Source: Micromonosporaceae bacterium (GTDB lineage: Bacteria > Actinomycetota > Actinomycetes > Mycobacteriales > Micromonosporaceae). From it: 38,869 nucleotides of DNA. Position 1 is the stretch's first letter. Each line of letters begins with the position of its first letter. A program made the translations under genes and the position numbers. The stretch covers positions 1 through 38,869 of the forward strand of contig WHTQ01000038.1 in NCBI GenBank assembly GCA_009377645.1, read 5' to 3'. This document shows, piece by piece, positions 18,178 to 25,961 of the stretch. Below the pieces are notes generated by a model, which was not told the origin of the DNA, did not search any database, and worked only from the letters and a program-made list of their open reading frames with translations.

Positions 18178-20147
18178 GGGTGCCCCGGCTGCTCGGGCCG
18201 CTCGGGCGGTTCGGACGGTTCGAGCGGCTGCGGTGGGTCGGGTGGGTCCGGCTGCCCGAAGTCACCGGCTTCCCGGTGGTCGGACAGGCCGGCGATCACC
18301 AGGGTCTGCCCGTCGGTAGCGCCGAGGGCGTGCCGGTGGTCCGCTTGCCGGTGGTCTGCTTGTCGGGGGGCCGGGGCCGGTGGTTCGGTCCCGCGCGGGC
18401 GGGCGGTGGGGTTGGCCTGGGGTCCCGGCCGGTCCGACCGGGCTGCCGGCTGGCCGTCCCCGCCGTCGGGGGTCCCGGGTCGCGTCCCGCGTCGCGCCAC
18501 CTCCCGCCGCCGCGGCGGAACCACCACCGCCCCGAGCAACGGCGTGGCGACCTGCCGCAGCTGGGCCGCGGCGTCGACGACATCGGCCAGCCGGGTCCGG
18601 CGGGCCTCGACCGCCAGCAGAGCCAGATCGGCGTGGCCGGCCAGGCTCTGCGCGTCCGCGGACATGGCCGTCGCGGGCGCCTCCACCACCACGTACCCGG
18701 CCTGTGTGGTCAGTGCCGCGAGCACCGTGCGCAGTGCCGGCGACTGCAGCAGCCCGGTAGCGGTGGCGGTGCCGCCCATGGTCATCACCTGCAGCCGGGG
18801 ATAGCGCGCCGGCCGCTGCAGCGCGTCCGCCAGGCTGGTCCGCCCGGCCAGCACCTCCGAGAGCCCAGGGGCCGCCGCCACGCCGAGCAGCCGGGTCAGC
18901 GATCCGGCGGTACCGGGGGCCGCCGCCTCGACCAGGACCGTGTCGTGCCCGCACCGGGACATCGACGCGGCCAGGTTGGTGGCGACCAGCCCGGCGACCG
19001 GGCCGGTGGCCGGTCCGCCGGTCGGGCTGGTGACGACGATCACCCGCCCGCGACCCGTGCCGACCGGCTGGCCCGCGGCGGCGTCGCTGGCTCCGCTTGA
19101 CCGCTCCGACGCTGTGAAGCCCACGGCGTCGCTGGCTCGGCTTGACCGCTCCGACGTTGTGAAGCCCACGGCGTCGCTGGCTCCGCTTGACCGCTCCGAC
19201 GCGATCACCTCGTTGCGCAGGCGGTCGAAGGTCCGGCCGGCCGGGGCGTACGGGGAGGCGATCTCCTCGGCCGGCGGCCGGTTCGCCGCGGTGAAGGCCG
19301 CCAGCACCGGTACCCCGAGCCGGCGGGGCAGGTCGGTCGGGCGGCGGACCCGGCGGGCCAGCCGTTCCCCGAGACCGGCGGCGCCGAGGCCGGCGACCAG
19401 CCCGAGCGCTGCCCCGCTGGCGAGGACCACCGCCGGCTCCGGCCGGCTCGGCTGCTCCGGCAGCCGGGCCTCACTGATCACCGTCCCGGGGGAGACGGTC
19501 GCGGTGGTCAGCGCGTTCAGCCGGTCGGTGAGGCTGTTCATCTGGCTGGCCACCATGCCGCGCTGGCTGTCCAGGTTGACCGCGGCGGCGGTGCTGGTTG
19601 CCGTCTGGGCGAGCCGCTGGTTCAGGTCGGCGAGCCGGCCGCCCAGCTCGTCGAGCATGGCCTCGATGGCCTCGGCCTGGGCGGCCAGGTCGGCGCGGGC
19701 CGACTGCGCCCGGTGGTCGAGGTACGCCTCGGCGAACGCCTGCGCCCCGGCCTGCGCCTCCGCGGGGGTGGCGGCGGTGAAGGTGATCGTCAGGACCGAC
19801 GTGTTGGGCGGCACCGTCACGCCGACCCGGCGGGCCAGGTCCGTCGGGGCCGGGTCGAGCCCGAGCAGCTCGGCCGCGCCGGCGGCGACCGCGGTCGAGC
19901 GGACCAGCTGGGCCTCGGTGTCCAGGTTCACCTCGCCCTGGGTGCGCCCGCCGACCACGTTCGCGTCCTGCCCGGCCGGGTGCACCAGCACCGACGTCGC
20001 GGACTCCCAGACCGGTGGCCGGGCGTGCAGCCAACCACCGGCCGCAGCCAGCCCGAGGCCGGTGACGAGCGCTACCAGCCACCACCGGTGGCGCAGCACC
20101 GCCAGCGAGTCGGACGCGCCGTACGCCGCCGGGTGCGTGGGCTCCAT
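18174..20147 (-). CDS. Wzz/CpsCD-like chain-length protein with degenerate tyrosine-kinase domain
   Basis: A 657-residue protein. TM1 at about 22-40 (WWLVALVTGLGLAAAGGW) is followed by a Wzz-type periplasmic region with a coiled-coil stretch (about 150-215), then a PEQPSRPEPA motif and TM2 (VVLASGAALGLVAGLGAAGL). Next come three 15-residue repeats, then a CpsD-like domain from residue ~369. There the Walker A should read GEGKT/S but is SPTGGPATGPVAGLVA, with no lysine; Walker A' is VLVEA and Walker B VVVEAPA. The C-terminus is Pro/Glu-rich without the usual tyrosine cluster. So it is probably a structural chain-length regulator, not a kinase. First gene of the minus-strand operon; GGGAGGGGG precedes ATG 20147. 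Confidence 0.85.
   Translation of the reverse strand: MEPTHPAAYGASDSLAVLRHRWWLVALVTGLGLAAAGGWLHARPPVWESATSVLVHPAGQDANVVGGRTQGEVNLDTEAQLVRSTAVAAGAAELLGLDPAPTDLARRVGVTVPPNTSVLTITFTAATPAEAQAGAQAFAEAYLDHRAQSARADLAAQAEAIEAMLDELGGRLADLNQRLAQTATSTAAAVNLDSQRGMVASQMNSLTDRLNALTTATVSPGTVISEARLPEQPSRPEPAVVLASGAALGLVAGLGAAGLGERLARRVRRPTDLPRRLGVPVLAAFTAANRPPAEEIASPYAPAGRTFDRLRNEVIASERSSGASDAVGFTTSERSSRASDAVGFTASERSSGASDAAAGQPVGTGRGRVIVVTSPTGGPATGPVAGLVATNLAASMSRCGHDTVLVEAAAPGTAGSLTRLLGVAAAPGLSEVLAGRTSLADALQRPARYPRLQVMTMGGTATATGLLQSPALRTVLAALTTQAGYVVVEAPATAMSADAQSLAGHADLALLAVEARRTRLADVVDAAAQLRQVATPLLGAVVVPPRRREVARRGTRPGTPDGGDGQPAARSDRPGPQANPTARPRGTEPPAPAPRQADHRQADHRHALGATDGQTLVIAGLSDHREAGDFGQPDPPDPPQPLEPSEPPERPEQPGHP
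19081..19203. repeat. 45-bp tandem repeat inside the wzz-like gene
   Basis: Units at 19081-19125, 19126-19170 and partial 19171-19203 differ at only two positions between full copies. They keep frame and encode SERSSGASDAVGFTT-like units in the linker before the CpsD-like domain. Confidence 0.9.
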
Positions 20148-20154
20148 CGCTGGC

Positions 20155-20186
20155 GACCCCCTCCCGCTTGGTCTGTCGAGGGGGTC
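20155..20186 (-). promoter_or_regulatory. Hairpin sequestering the wzz Shine-Dalgarno
   Basis: GACCCCCTC/GAGGGGGTC 9-bp perfect arms with a 14-nt loop. In the wzz mRNA the 3' arm GAGGGGGTC is the ribosome-binding site, 7 nt before the AUG. This could throttle translation of the operon's first gene. Confidence 0.55.
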
Positions 20187-20286
20187 AACGGCGGGGACGG
20201 TGGGGACGTAACTGTCACGTTTCGCACGGGAAGGAGATCTGCGAGCAGTTGCCGCATAACCGGGTAATACGGGACAATATCGAGAT

Positions 20287-20302
20287 AACCTCGCCGGAGG
20301 TT
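20287..20302 (+). promoter_or_regulatory. Hairpin containing the GH26 gene Shine-Dalgarno
   Basis: AACCTC-gccg-GAGGTT stem; its 3' arm contains most of GGAGG (20296-20300), spaced 10 nt from ATG 20311. Confidence 0.45.
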
Positions 20303-20310
20303 GACCCTGG

Positions 20311-22101
20311 ATGGAAGGGGCAGCGGTGATGACCCGAGCAGACAGGATCGTGACCAGCGCCCCCGGGCGTCATAGCCGGCGGGATCCGGCCCGGGCGGGG
20401 CGCCTGGCCGGGGCGGCGGTGGCCGCGGTGGGCTGTGCCCTGGTGGTGGTCGGCCTGGGCGGGCCGCCCGGCAGCCCGCCCAGGCCGACCAGCCAGCAAG
20501 GCGACGAGGTACGGGTGCCGGTGCGCGCGGCCGGCTGGGTGGCCGCGGACGGGGCGGACGATCCGGACGGGCGGCTCTGGGCCGGGGACCGGAGCGGGGG
20601 CGCCGTGACCTATCTGCTGTTCGACCTGCCCGAGCCCGAGCCCGAGCCCGAGCCCGACGCCGGCGGTCAGGCGGGACCGGTGCGGCTGCAGCTGACCAGC
20701 GCCGGCGATCCACTGCCGGAGCTGGTGGAGCTGGTCGCGGTGCCGGACACGTCCTGGCAGCCGGAGCAGCTCAGCTGGCAGGACGCGCCGATGCTGGGGC
20801 GGGTGGTACAGGCGGTCCGGCCGGCCGCCGACGAGCCCCGGGTGGTCTTCGACATCACCGGTGCGGTCGCCGGACCCGGCGCCTACGCGTTCGCCGTCAC
20901 GGTTCCGCCGGACCGGGGGGCGGCCGGGTTCGTCGGCGCGGACGGCAGCAGCGACCAGCCGACGCTGCGGCTGCCACAGGAGCCGGCTCCCGCGCCGTCG
21001 AGCGCCCCGTCGACCGTCCCGTCGACCGTCCCGACCGGCGGGCCGACGGGCGAGCCGCTGGCGGAGAGCCTTCCGATGCCGTCGGACCCGGCGACCGCGT
21101 ACCCGGCGACCTCACCACCCGCGGGGTCTCCGGAGTGTGTGCTGGGGGAGCTGCTGGTCCCCTCCTGCGGGGTGCTGTGGGGGGCGGCCCCATCCGGGCA
21201 CACCGGAGCGCCGCGGACCGAGTCGCTGGCCGAGTTCGAGACGACCACCGGGCGGCGCCAGGACATCTACCACGCCTACCACCGGGGCCGGACCATGTTC
21301 CCGACCCCGGAGGAGGCCGCGATCGCGGCGCAGGGGCGGCTGCTGTTCCTGAACTGGAAGCCCCAGCGGTGGTCGTGGGCCCAGATCGCCAGCGGGTATC
21401 CGGCGGTGGACACCTACCTGGACCGGCTCGCCGCGCACATCAAGGCCACGTTCCCGGAACCGTTCTTCTTCACCGTGCACCACGAGCCGGAGAACGACGT
21501 CCGGCCCTGGCCGGGCTCCGGCGCGCAGGTCGCCGACTACGCGGCGATGTTCCGCTACGTCGTCGAACGGCTGCGGGCCAACGGGGTGGACAACCTGGTG
21601 ACCGTGATGTCCTACATGGCGTACGTGCCGTGGAACACCCGGCCGTGGTTCCCGGACCTCTACCCGGGCGACGACGTGGTCGACTGGATCGCCTGGGACT
21701 CCTACGCCTACAGCGACCCCGGCTACGGGCACGGCGACTTCGGGGAGCTCATGAACCGGCGCTCGTCGACGCATCCGGACTGGCCAGGGTTCTACACCTG
21801 GGCGACCGAGCAGTTCCCGGACAAGCCGTTCATGCTCGGCGAGTGGGGAGTGTGGCATTCGCCGCGCAACCCCGGTCACATGGCCCAGCTCTACGACTCG
21901 GTCGCCCGGCAGACGCCGCTGTTCCCGCGGATGAAGGCGCTGGTCTACTTCGACACCCCGTCCGACCAGCGGGCCCGGGACTCCCGCCCGGAACGCACGG
22001 AGGACGGGCTGGCCGCCTACCAGCGGCTCGGGGCGGCACCGTACTTCCAGGTGCGGCTGGCGCCCGGGCCGCCCGGCTACGCCGGGGACGCCGGGCGCTG
22101 A
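20311..22101 (+). CDS. Secreted or membrane-anchored GH26-like glycoside hydrolase with N-terminal beta domain
   Basis: A ~596-residue protein. A basic N-terminus and hydrophobic segment [19 protein letters not shown] (about 31-50) act as signal or anchor. Residues ~70-220 resemble a DNRLRE-type beta-sandwich ([26 protein letters not shown]) interrupted by a PE dipeptide run, then a Ser/Thr/Pro linker. The catalytic barrel (about 290-590) has TVHHEPEND with acid/base E392 and FMLGEWGVW with nucleophile E511, spaced as in clan GH-A family 26. ATG 20311 is used (GGAGG 10 nt upstream); ATG 20329 (MTRADRIV) is also good. It probably trims or releases the locus's own polysaccharide. Confidence 0.82.
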   Translation: MEGAAVMTRADRIVTSAPGRHSRRDPARAGRLAGAAVAAVGCALVVVGLGGPPGSPPRPTSQQGDEVRVPVRAAGWVAADGADDPDGRLWAGDRSGGAVTYLLFDLPEPEPEPEPDAGGQAGPVRLQLTSAGDPLPELVELVAVPDTSWQPEQLSWQDAPMLGRVVQAVRPAADEPRVVFDITGAVAGPGAYAFAVTVPPDRGAAGFVGADGSSDQPTLRLPQEPAPAPSSAPSTVPSTVPTGGPTGEPLAESLPMPSDPATAYPATSPPAGSPECVLGELLVPSCGVLWGAAPSGHTGAPRTESLAEFETTTGRRQDIYHAYHRGRTMFPTPEEAAIAAQGRLLFLNWKPQRWSWAQIASGYPAVDTYLDRLAAHIKATFPEPFFFTVHHEPENDVRPWPGSGAQVADYAAMFRYVVERLRANGVDNLVTVMSYMAYVPWNTRPWFPDLYPGDDVVDWIAWDSYAYSDPGYGHGDFGELMNRRSSTHPDWPGFYTWATEQFPDKPFMLGEWGVWHSPRNPGHMAQLYDSVARQTPLFPRMKALVYFDTPSDQRARDSRPERTEDGLAAYQRLGAAPYFQVRLAPGPPGYAGDAGR

Positions 22102-23324
22102 TCGGTCACCGTGGCGGTCAGCTCGCCGGCCGCCAGCCGGACCCGCAGCCGCTCGCCCGGCGACACGTCACCGGCGGCGTGCACCACCTGGCCGCCGGAG
22201 CGCTGCACGACCGCGTACCCCCGGGCGAGGGTGGCGGCCGGAGACAGCGCCCGGAGCCGGGCCAGAGTGTGACGCAGCTCGTCGCCGGCGGCCTCCAGCC
22301 GGTGCCGTAGGCACCGGCCGGCCCGGTCCCGCAACGCCGCCACCTCGGCGGCGCGGGCCTCGACCAGGACCTGCGGCCGGGCGAGCACCGGCCGGCTGCG
22401 GACCGCGTCCAGCCGGTGCTGCTCCCGGTCGAGCATGCCAACCACCGTCCGGCGCAGCCGGCCCCGGGCGGTCTCGATCAGCCGCCGCTCCTCGGCCAGG
22501 TCGGGGACCACCCGCTTGGCGGCGTCGGTGGGGGTGGCGGCGCGTACGTCCGCCACGAAGTCCACCAGCGGGGTGTCGGTCTCGTGGCCGATCGCGGTGA
22601 CCACCGGTGTCTTGGCGGCGAAGACCGCCCGGCACAGGGCCTCGTCCGAGAACGGCAGCAGGTCCTCGACACCGCCGCCGCCCCGGGCCAGGATGATCAC
22701 GTCGACGGTCGGGTCGGCGTCCAGCACCCGCAGCGCCTCGATGATCTGCGGGACCGCGCTCGGCCCCTGCACCGCCACGTTCAGCACCCGCAGCTGCACC
22801 GCCGGCCAGCGGCGGGTGGCGACCGTGGCCACGTCCCGCTCGGCGGCGCTGGCCCGGCCGGTGACCAGGCCGACCTTCCCGGGCAGGAAGGGTGGCCGGC
22901 GCTTGCGGGCCGGGTCGAACAGCCCCTCGGCCCGCAGCAGCTTCCGGACCTGCTCCAGTCTGGCCAGCAGCTCCCCGAGCCCCACCTGCCGGATCTCGTC
23001 GGCCCGCAGCGACAGGCTCCCGCGAGCCGGGTAGAAGGCGGGCTTGGCGTGCACCACCACCCGCGCGCCTTCGGCCAGGTCGGGCACCCCGGCGTCGAGC
23101 ACGTCCCGGTTGGTGGTGACGGTCAGGCTCAGGTCCGCGGCCGGGTCGCGAAGGGTCAGGAACACGGTGGTCGCGCCCGGGCGGCGGGAGATCTGGGCCA
23201 CCTGACCGTCTACCCAGACCCAGCCGAGCCGGCCGATCCACTCGCCGAGCCGCTGGCTGACCACCCGGACCGGCCACGGCTGCTCCGGGCTGCTGCGCGG
23301 CCGTTCCGAGCTCTGCTCGCTCAC
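22077..23324 (-). CDS. xseA: Exodeoxyribonuclease VII large subunit
   Basis: A 415-residue catalytic subunit of the nuclease that degrades single-stranded DNA. An OB-fold N-terminus ([21 protein letters not shown]) is followed by the nuclease core with [36 protein letters not shown] and [23 protein letters not shown], all hallmark motifs. A coiled-coil C-terminal region and [13 protein letters not shown] complete it. Start GTG 23324 is preceded by TAGGCT with a 6-nt gap (leaderless). No xseB small-subunit gene follows; the downstream DNA belongs to the convergent GH26-like gene (25-bp overlap). Confidence 0.95.
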   Translation of the reverse strand: MSEQSSERPRSSPEQPWPVRVVSQRLGEWIGRLGWVWVDGQVAQISRRPGATTVFLTLRDPAADLSLTVTTNRDVLDAGVPDLAEGARVVVHAKPAFYPARGSLSLRADEIRQVGLGELLARLEQVRKLLRAEGLFDPARKRRPPFLPGKVGLVTGRASAAERDVATVATRRWPAVQLRVLNVAVQGPSAVPQIIEALRVLDADPTVDVIILARGGGGVEDLLPFSDEALCRAVFAAKTPVVTAIGHETDTPLVDFVADVRAATPTDAAKRVVPDLAEERRLIETARGRLRRTVVGMLDREQHRLDAVRSRPVLARPQVLVEARAAEVAALRDRAGRCLRHRLEAAGDELRHTLARLRALSPAATLARGYAVVQRSGGQVVHAAGDVSPGERLRVRLAAGELTATVTDQRPASPA

Positions 23325-23330
23325 CGGGCC

Positions 23331-23336
23331 AGCCTA
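23331..23336 (-). promoter_or_regulatory. -10 box, leaderless promoter of xseA
   Basis: Minus-strand TAGGCT, 6 nt before GTG 23324; divergent from the antitoxin promoter. Confidence 0.45.
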
Positions 23337-23365
23337 CCCACCATGCAATCTGCCATGGCGAGTAG

Positions 23366-23371
23366 TACGCT
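23366..23371 (+). promoter_or_regulatory. -10 box, leaderless promoter of the mazEF-like pair
   Basis: TACGCT, 7 nt before ATG 23379. The start chosen for the antitoxin rests on this spacing. Confidence 0.45.
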
Positions 23372-23378
23372 TGTCGAC

Positions 23379-23660
23379 ATGGGGAGGACCACACTAAGCA
23401 CCACCACCGAGGTGCGCGATCGGCTGGCCAGGATCGCCCGGGGGCGTCACACCACCGTGTCCGACCTGCTGGAGTCGGTCTCGACGCGGCTTGAACGGGA
23501 GGAAGCCCTGCGCCGCGCCACCGAGTCCTACCGCCGGTTCGCCGAGGAGGATCCCGCTGGCTTCGAGGCATATCTGGCCGAGGGACGGGCCTGGGAGACT
23601 GCGACCGTGGTCGATGGTCTCGGCTCCGCCCGGGACGAGTTTCCTGAGCTCAACCCGTGA
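23379..23660 (+). CDS. MazE/RHH-type antitoxin
   Basis: A 93-residue protein. The N-terminus MGRTTLSTTTEVRDRLARIA and RGRHTTVSDLLESVSTRLE form a ribbon-helix-helix-like DNA-binding domain. The acidic C-terminal half (YRRFAEEDPAGFEAYLAEG) would wrap the toxin. The stop overlaps the toxin start (GTGA at 23657-23660). Expected to repress its own promoter and neutralise the toxin. Upstream ATGs at 23343 and 23355 are possible but lie before the likely -10 box. Confidence 0.85.
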   Translation: MGRTTLSTTTEVRDRLARIARGRHTTVSDLLESVSTRLEREEALRRATESYRRFAEEDPAGFEAYLAEGRAWETATVVDGLGSARDEFPELNP

Positions 23661-24001
23661 CTGATCGTGGTGATGTGCTCATCGCCGACCTTGCGCCGGT
23701 CGTCGGGCACGAACAAGGGGGTCGCCGCCCGGTGCTGGTCCTGTCGACCGCGGTCTACCACTCGTGGCCGATCGGCATGGTGATCGCTGCGCCAATCACC
23801 TCAGTGCGGCGGGGGTTGGAACACCACGTCCCAATTGGTGCTGAATCCGGTCTCCACCGGCCGAGCTTCGTGATGCCGGAGTTCACCCGTGCGATCTCTG
23901 TGCAGCGGCTTGCCCGGCAGGCGTTGGGTGCCGCTCCTCCGGACGTGGTCGACGCGGCGGAGCGCTGGCTGTCTTACCTCACATCTGAGCCCGTCGACTG
24001 A
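23657..24001 (+). CDS. MazF/PemK-type endoribonuclease toxin
   Basis: A 114-residue protein beginning [20 protein letters not shown] and [10 protein letters not shown], the conserved N-terminal strands of MazF with the arginine that helps cut [11 protein letters not shown] and [12 protein letters not shown] are the central strands. MazF enzymes cleave single-stranded RNA at short sequences and are held inactive by the antitoxin. GTG 23657 overlaps the antitoxin stop. The pair is inserted between xseA and ispH. Length and motifs look intact, so the toxin is probably functional. Confidence 0.92.
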   Translation: MTDRGDVLIADLAPVVGHEQGGRRPVLVLSTAVYHSWPIGMVIAAPITSVRRGLEHHVPIGAESGLHRPSFVMPEFTRAISVQRLARQALGAAPPDVVDAAERWLSYLTSEPVD

Positions 24002-24041
24002 CGAGCGCGAACATGCCTGCTGGGCGGACGACCGCGGCCCG

Positions 24042-24047
24042 TACGAT
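24042..24047 (+). promoter_or_regulatory. -10 box, leaderless promoter of ispH
   Basis: TACGAT with 6 nt to GTG 24054. Confidence 0.45.
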
Positions 24048-24053
24048 GGGCGG

Positions 24054-25073
24054 GTGACTGCCGGGACGGACCGCAAGCGGGTGCTGCTGGCCAAGCCGCG
24101 TGGCTACTGCGCGGGGGTGGACCGGGCGGTGCAGACCGTCGAGGAGGCGCTGAAGCTCTACGGCCCGCCGATCTACGTGCGCAAGCAGATAGTGCACAAC
24201 ACGCACGTGGTGGCCACCCTGGAGGCGCAGGGGGCGATCTTCGTCGAGGAGACCGACGAGGTCCCGGAGCGGGCCCGGGTGATCTTCTCGGCGCACGGGG
24301 TGGCGCCGGCCGTGCACGAGCAGGCCCGGCAGCGCAGCCTGCGGGTGATCGACGCCACCTGCCCGCTGGTGACCAAGGTCCACAACGAGGCGAAGCGGTT
24401 CGCCGCCGAGGGGTACGAGATCCTCCTGATCGGTCACGAAGGGCACGAGGAGGTCGATGGCACCGCCGGCGAGGCACCCGACGCGGTCCAACTCGTGGAC
24501 GGTCCGGACGGCGTCGACCGGGTCACCGTCCGGGACCCGGAGCGGGTGGTGTGGCTGTCCCAGACCACCCTGTCGGTGGACGAGACCATGGAGACTGTGG
24601 AGCGGCTGCAGACCCGGCTGCCGCTGCTGCAGGCGCCGCCGAGCGACGACATCTGCTACGCCACCCAGAACCGGCAGCAGGTGGTCAAGCAGATCGCGCC
24701 GGAGTGCGACCTGATGATCGTGGTCGGTTCCCGCAACTCGTCCAACTCGGTCCGGCTGGTGGAGGTGGCGCTTGGGGCCGGTGCCCGGGCCGGGCAGCTG
24801 GTCGACTACGCCGACCAGATCCGGGACGAGTGGCTGGCCGGCGTCACCACGGTCGGCCTCACCTCCGGCGCGAGTGTGCCCGACGAGCTGGTCCTGCAGG
24901 TGCTCGACCATCTCGCCGAGCGCGGGTTCACCGACGTCGCCGAGGTGACCACCGCGGACGAGAAGCTCACGTTCTCGCTGCCGCAGGAGCTCAAGCGCGA
25001 CCTGCGCGACCGCCAGGCCGCGGCGGCGTCGCGAGCGGAGGCGGCCGCGCTCGCCGCTACCGCTCCCGACTGA
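24054..25073 (+). CDS. ispH: 4-hydroxy-3-methylbut-2-enyl diphosphate reductase
   Basis: The last enzyme of the MEP isoprenoid pathway, making IPP and DMAPP with a [4Fe-4S] cluster. Three cluster cysteines are seen in [24 protein letters not shown] and [26 protein letters not shown] and [13 protein letters not shown] carry conserved histidines that bind the diphosphate, and [10 protein letters not shown] is the family's serine/asparagine motif. 339 residues. GTG 24054 is chosen by the leaderless -10 box and because the conserved fold begins at [12 protein letters not shown]. The isoprenoid may also feed undecaprenyl carriers. Confidence 0.97.
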   Translation: MTAGTDRKRVLLAKPRGYCAGVDRAVQTVEEALKLYGPPIYVRKQIVHNTHVVATLEAQGAIFVEETDEVPERARVIFSAHGVAPAVHEQARQRSLRVIDATCPLVTKVHNEAKRFAAEGYEILLIGHEGHEEVDGTAGEAPDAVQLVDGPDGVDRVTVRDPERVVWLSQTTLSVDETMETVERLQTRLPLLQAPPSDDICYATQNRQQVVKQIAPECDLMIVVGSRNSSNSVRLVEVALGAGARAGQLVDYADQIRDEWLAGVTTVGLTSGASVPDELVLQVLDHLAERGFTDVAEVTTADEKLTFSLPQELKRDLRDRQAAAASRAEAAALAATAPD

Positions 25074-25524
25074 GTCGGTTCGCCCGGCTCTGCGGGCGCG
25101 GGTCGCCGGCTCCGCCGGGTGGCTGCCGCTCCGGGAACGGGGCCAGGTCGGGCTCCACCCAGCCGGTCCGCGCCCGGGCGCTGGCCAGCGTCGGGGACCG
25201 GTAGAAGTGGGTCAGCAGACGCTTGTCGAGCAGCGCCGGATGCTGGTCGAGGAACCGGCGGAAGTCATCCGCCCCGCCCTCGGCCACGTGGAACCCGACC
25301 AGCTCCACCCAGGCCCGGCTGACCGTGGCGTGGTACTTCTGCGGCGCGCCCGCGTACCGGGCGGTGCGCCGGATGCCGTCGCTGACCAGGTCGACCGCCG
25401 CCGCCACGCCGAATCGTCGGACCGCCAACCAGGTCAGGTGCAGGTGCTCCCGGTGCCCGAACCGCTGCCCGGAGCCGAGCACCCCGGCCAGCAGCTCCGG
25501 GAACCCGGGCGCCTGCCCGGTCAC
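25057..25524 (-). CDS. Conserved protein of unknown function
   Basis: A 155-residue protein with a conserved-looking core, [19 protein letters not shown], then [20 protein letters not shown] and [11 protein letters not shown]. Several histidines ([15 protein letters not shown]) might bind metal, but I know no named family. The C-terminal ~30 residues ([20 protein letters not shown]) look disordered. GTG 25524 overlaps the MarR stop (GTGA), so it is translated with marR and possibly rmuC. Its 3' end overlaps ispH by 17 bp convergently. Confidence 0.7.
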   Translation of the reverse strand: MTGQAPGFPELLAGVLGSGQRFGHREHLHLTWLAVRRFGVAAAVDLVSDGIRRTARYAGAPQKYHATVSRAWVELVGFHVAEGGADDFRRFLDQHPALLDKRLLTHFYRSPTLASARARTGWVEPDLAPFPERQPPGGAGDPRPQSRANRLSRER

Positions 25525-25961
25525 TCGGTGACCTCGGCCAGCGCCTGCAGGCCGCGCCGCAACCCGGAGCGCGCAGCAGCGGGCAGGTCGGCGAGCGCCC
25601 GCCGCTCCAGGTCGGCGATGGCCCGCCGGACCGTCGTGGCGGCCTCCCGGCCGGAGCCGGTGAGCTGGATCAGGACCGCCCGCCGGTCGCCGGGCCGGCG
25701 ACCGCGGACGATGTGGCCACGCCGCTCCAGCCGGTCCAGCACGCTGGTAAGCGTGGTCGGGCGGTTGCCGGTCGCGGCGGCCAGCTCGGACCCGGTCCGG
25801 GCCCGACCGTCGGCGAGGTTGGCCAGCACGTTGATCTCCGCGTTGGTCAGGCCGCTGGTCGGGCCGAGCCCGGCGAGCTGGCTGGCGAGCACGTGCAGCG
25901 TGGCGTGGGTGGCGCGCTGCAACGCGAGCAGCGCGGACCAGCCGGGTTGTTCAGAAGTCAC
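25521..25961 (-). CDS. MarR-family transcriptional regulator
   Basis: A 146-residue winged helix-turn-helix protein. LTNAEINVLANLADGRARTG leads into SELAAATGNRPTTLTSVLDRLERRG (recognition helix), then HIVRGRRPGDRRAVLIQLT (wing). N- and C-terminal helices form the dimer interface. GTG 25961 lies 8 nt after a perfect TATAAT box. A 9-bp inverted repeat brackets that box, so the protein very likely represses itself. It overlaps the unknown downstream gene by GTGA, which is therefore the most likely co-regulated target. Its ligand is unknown. Confidence 0.92.
   Translation of the reverse strand: MTSEQPGWSALLALQRATHATLHVLASQLAGLGPTSGLTNAEINVLANLADGRARTGSELAAATGNRPTTLTSVLDRLERRGHIVRGRRPGDRRAVLIQLTGSGREAATTVRRAIADLERRALADLPAAARSGLRRGLQALAEVTE

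Noticed and set aside
15573-18265. Single long minus-strand frames joining sulfotransferase, phosphotransferase and polymerase genes
   Set aside because: Each has its own start with a 4-bp stop overlap; the N-terminal extensions are out-of-frame translations of the upstream gene.
20629-20658. GAGCCC hexamer run in the GH26-like gene as a regulatory repeat
   Set aside because: It encodes a short PE dipeptide run, a common linker in secreted actinobacterial proteins.
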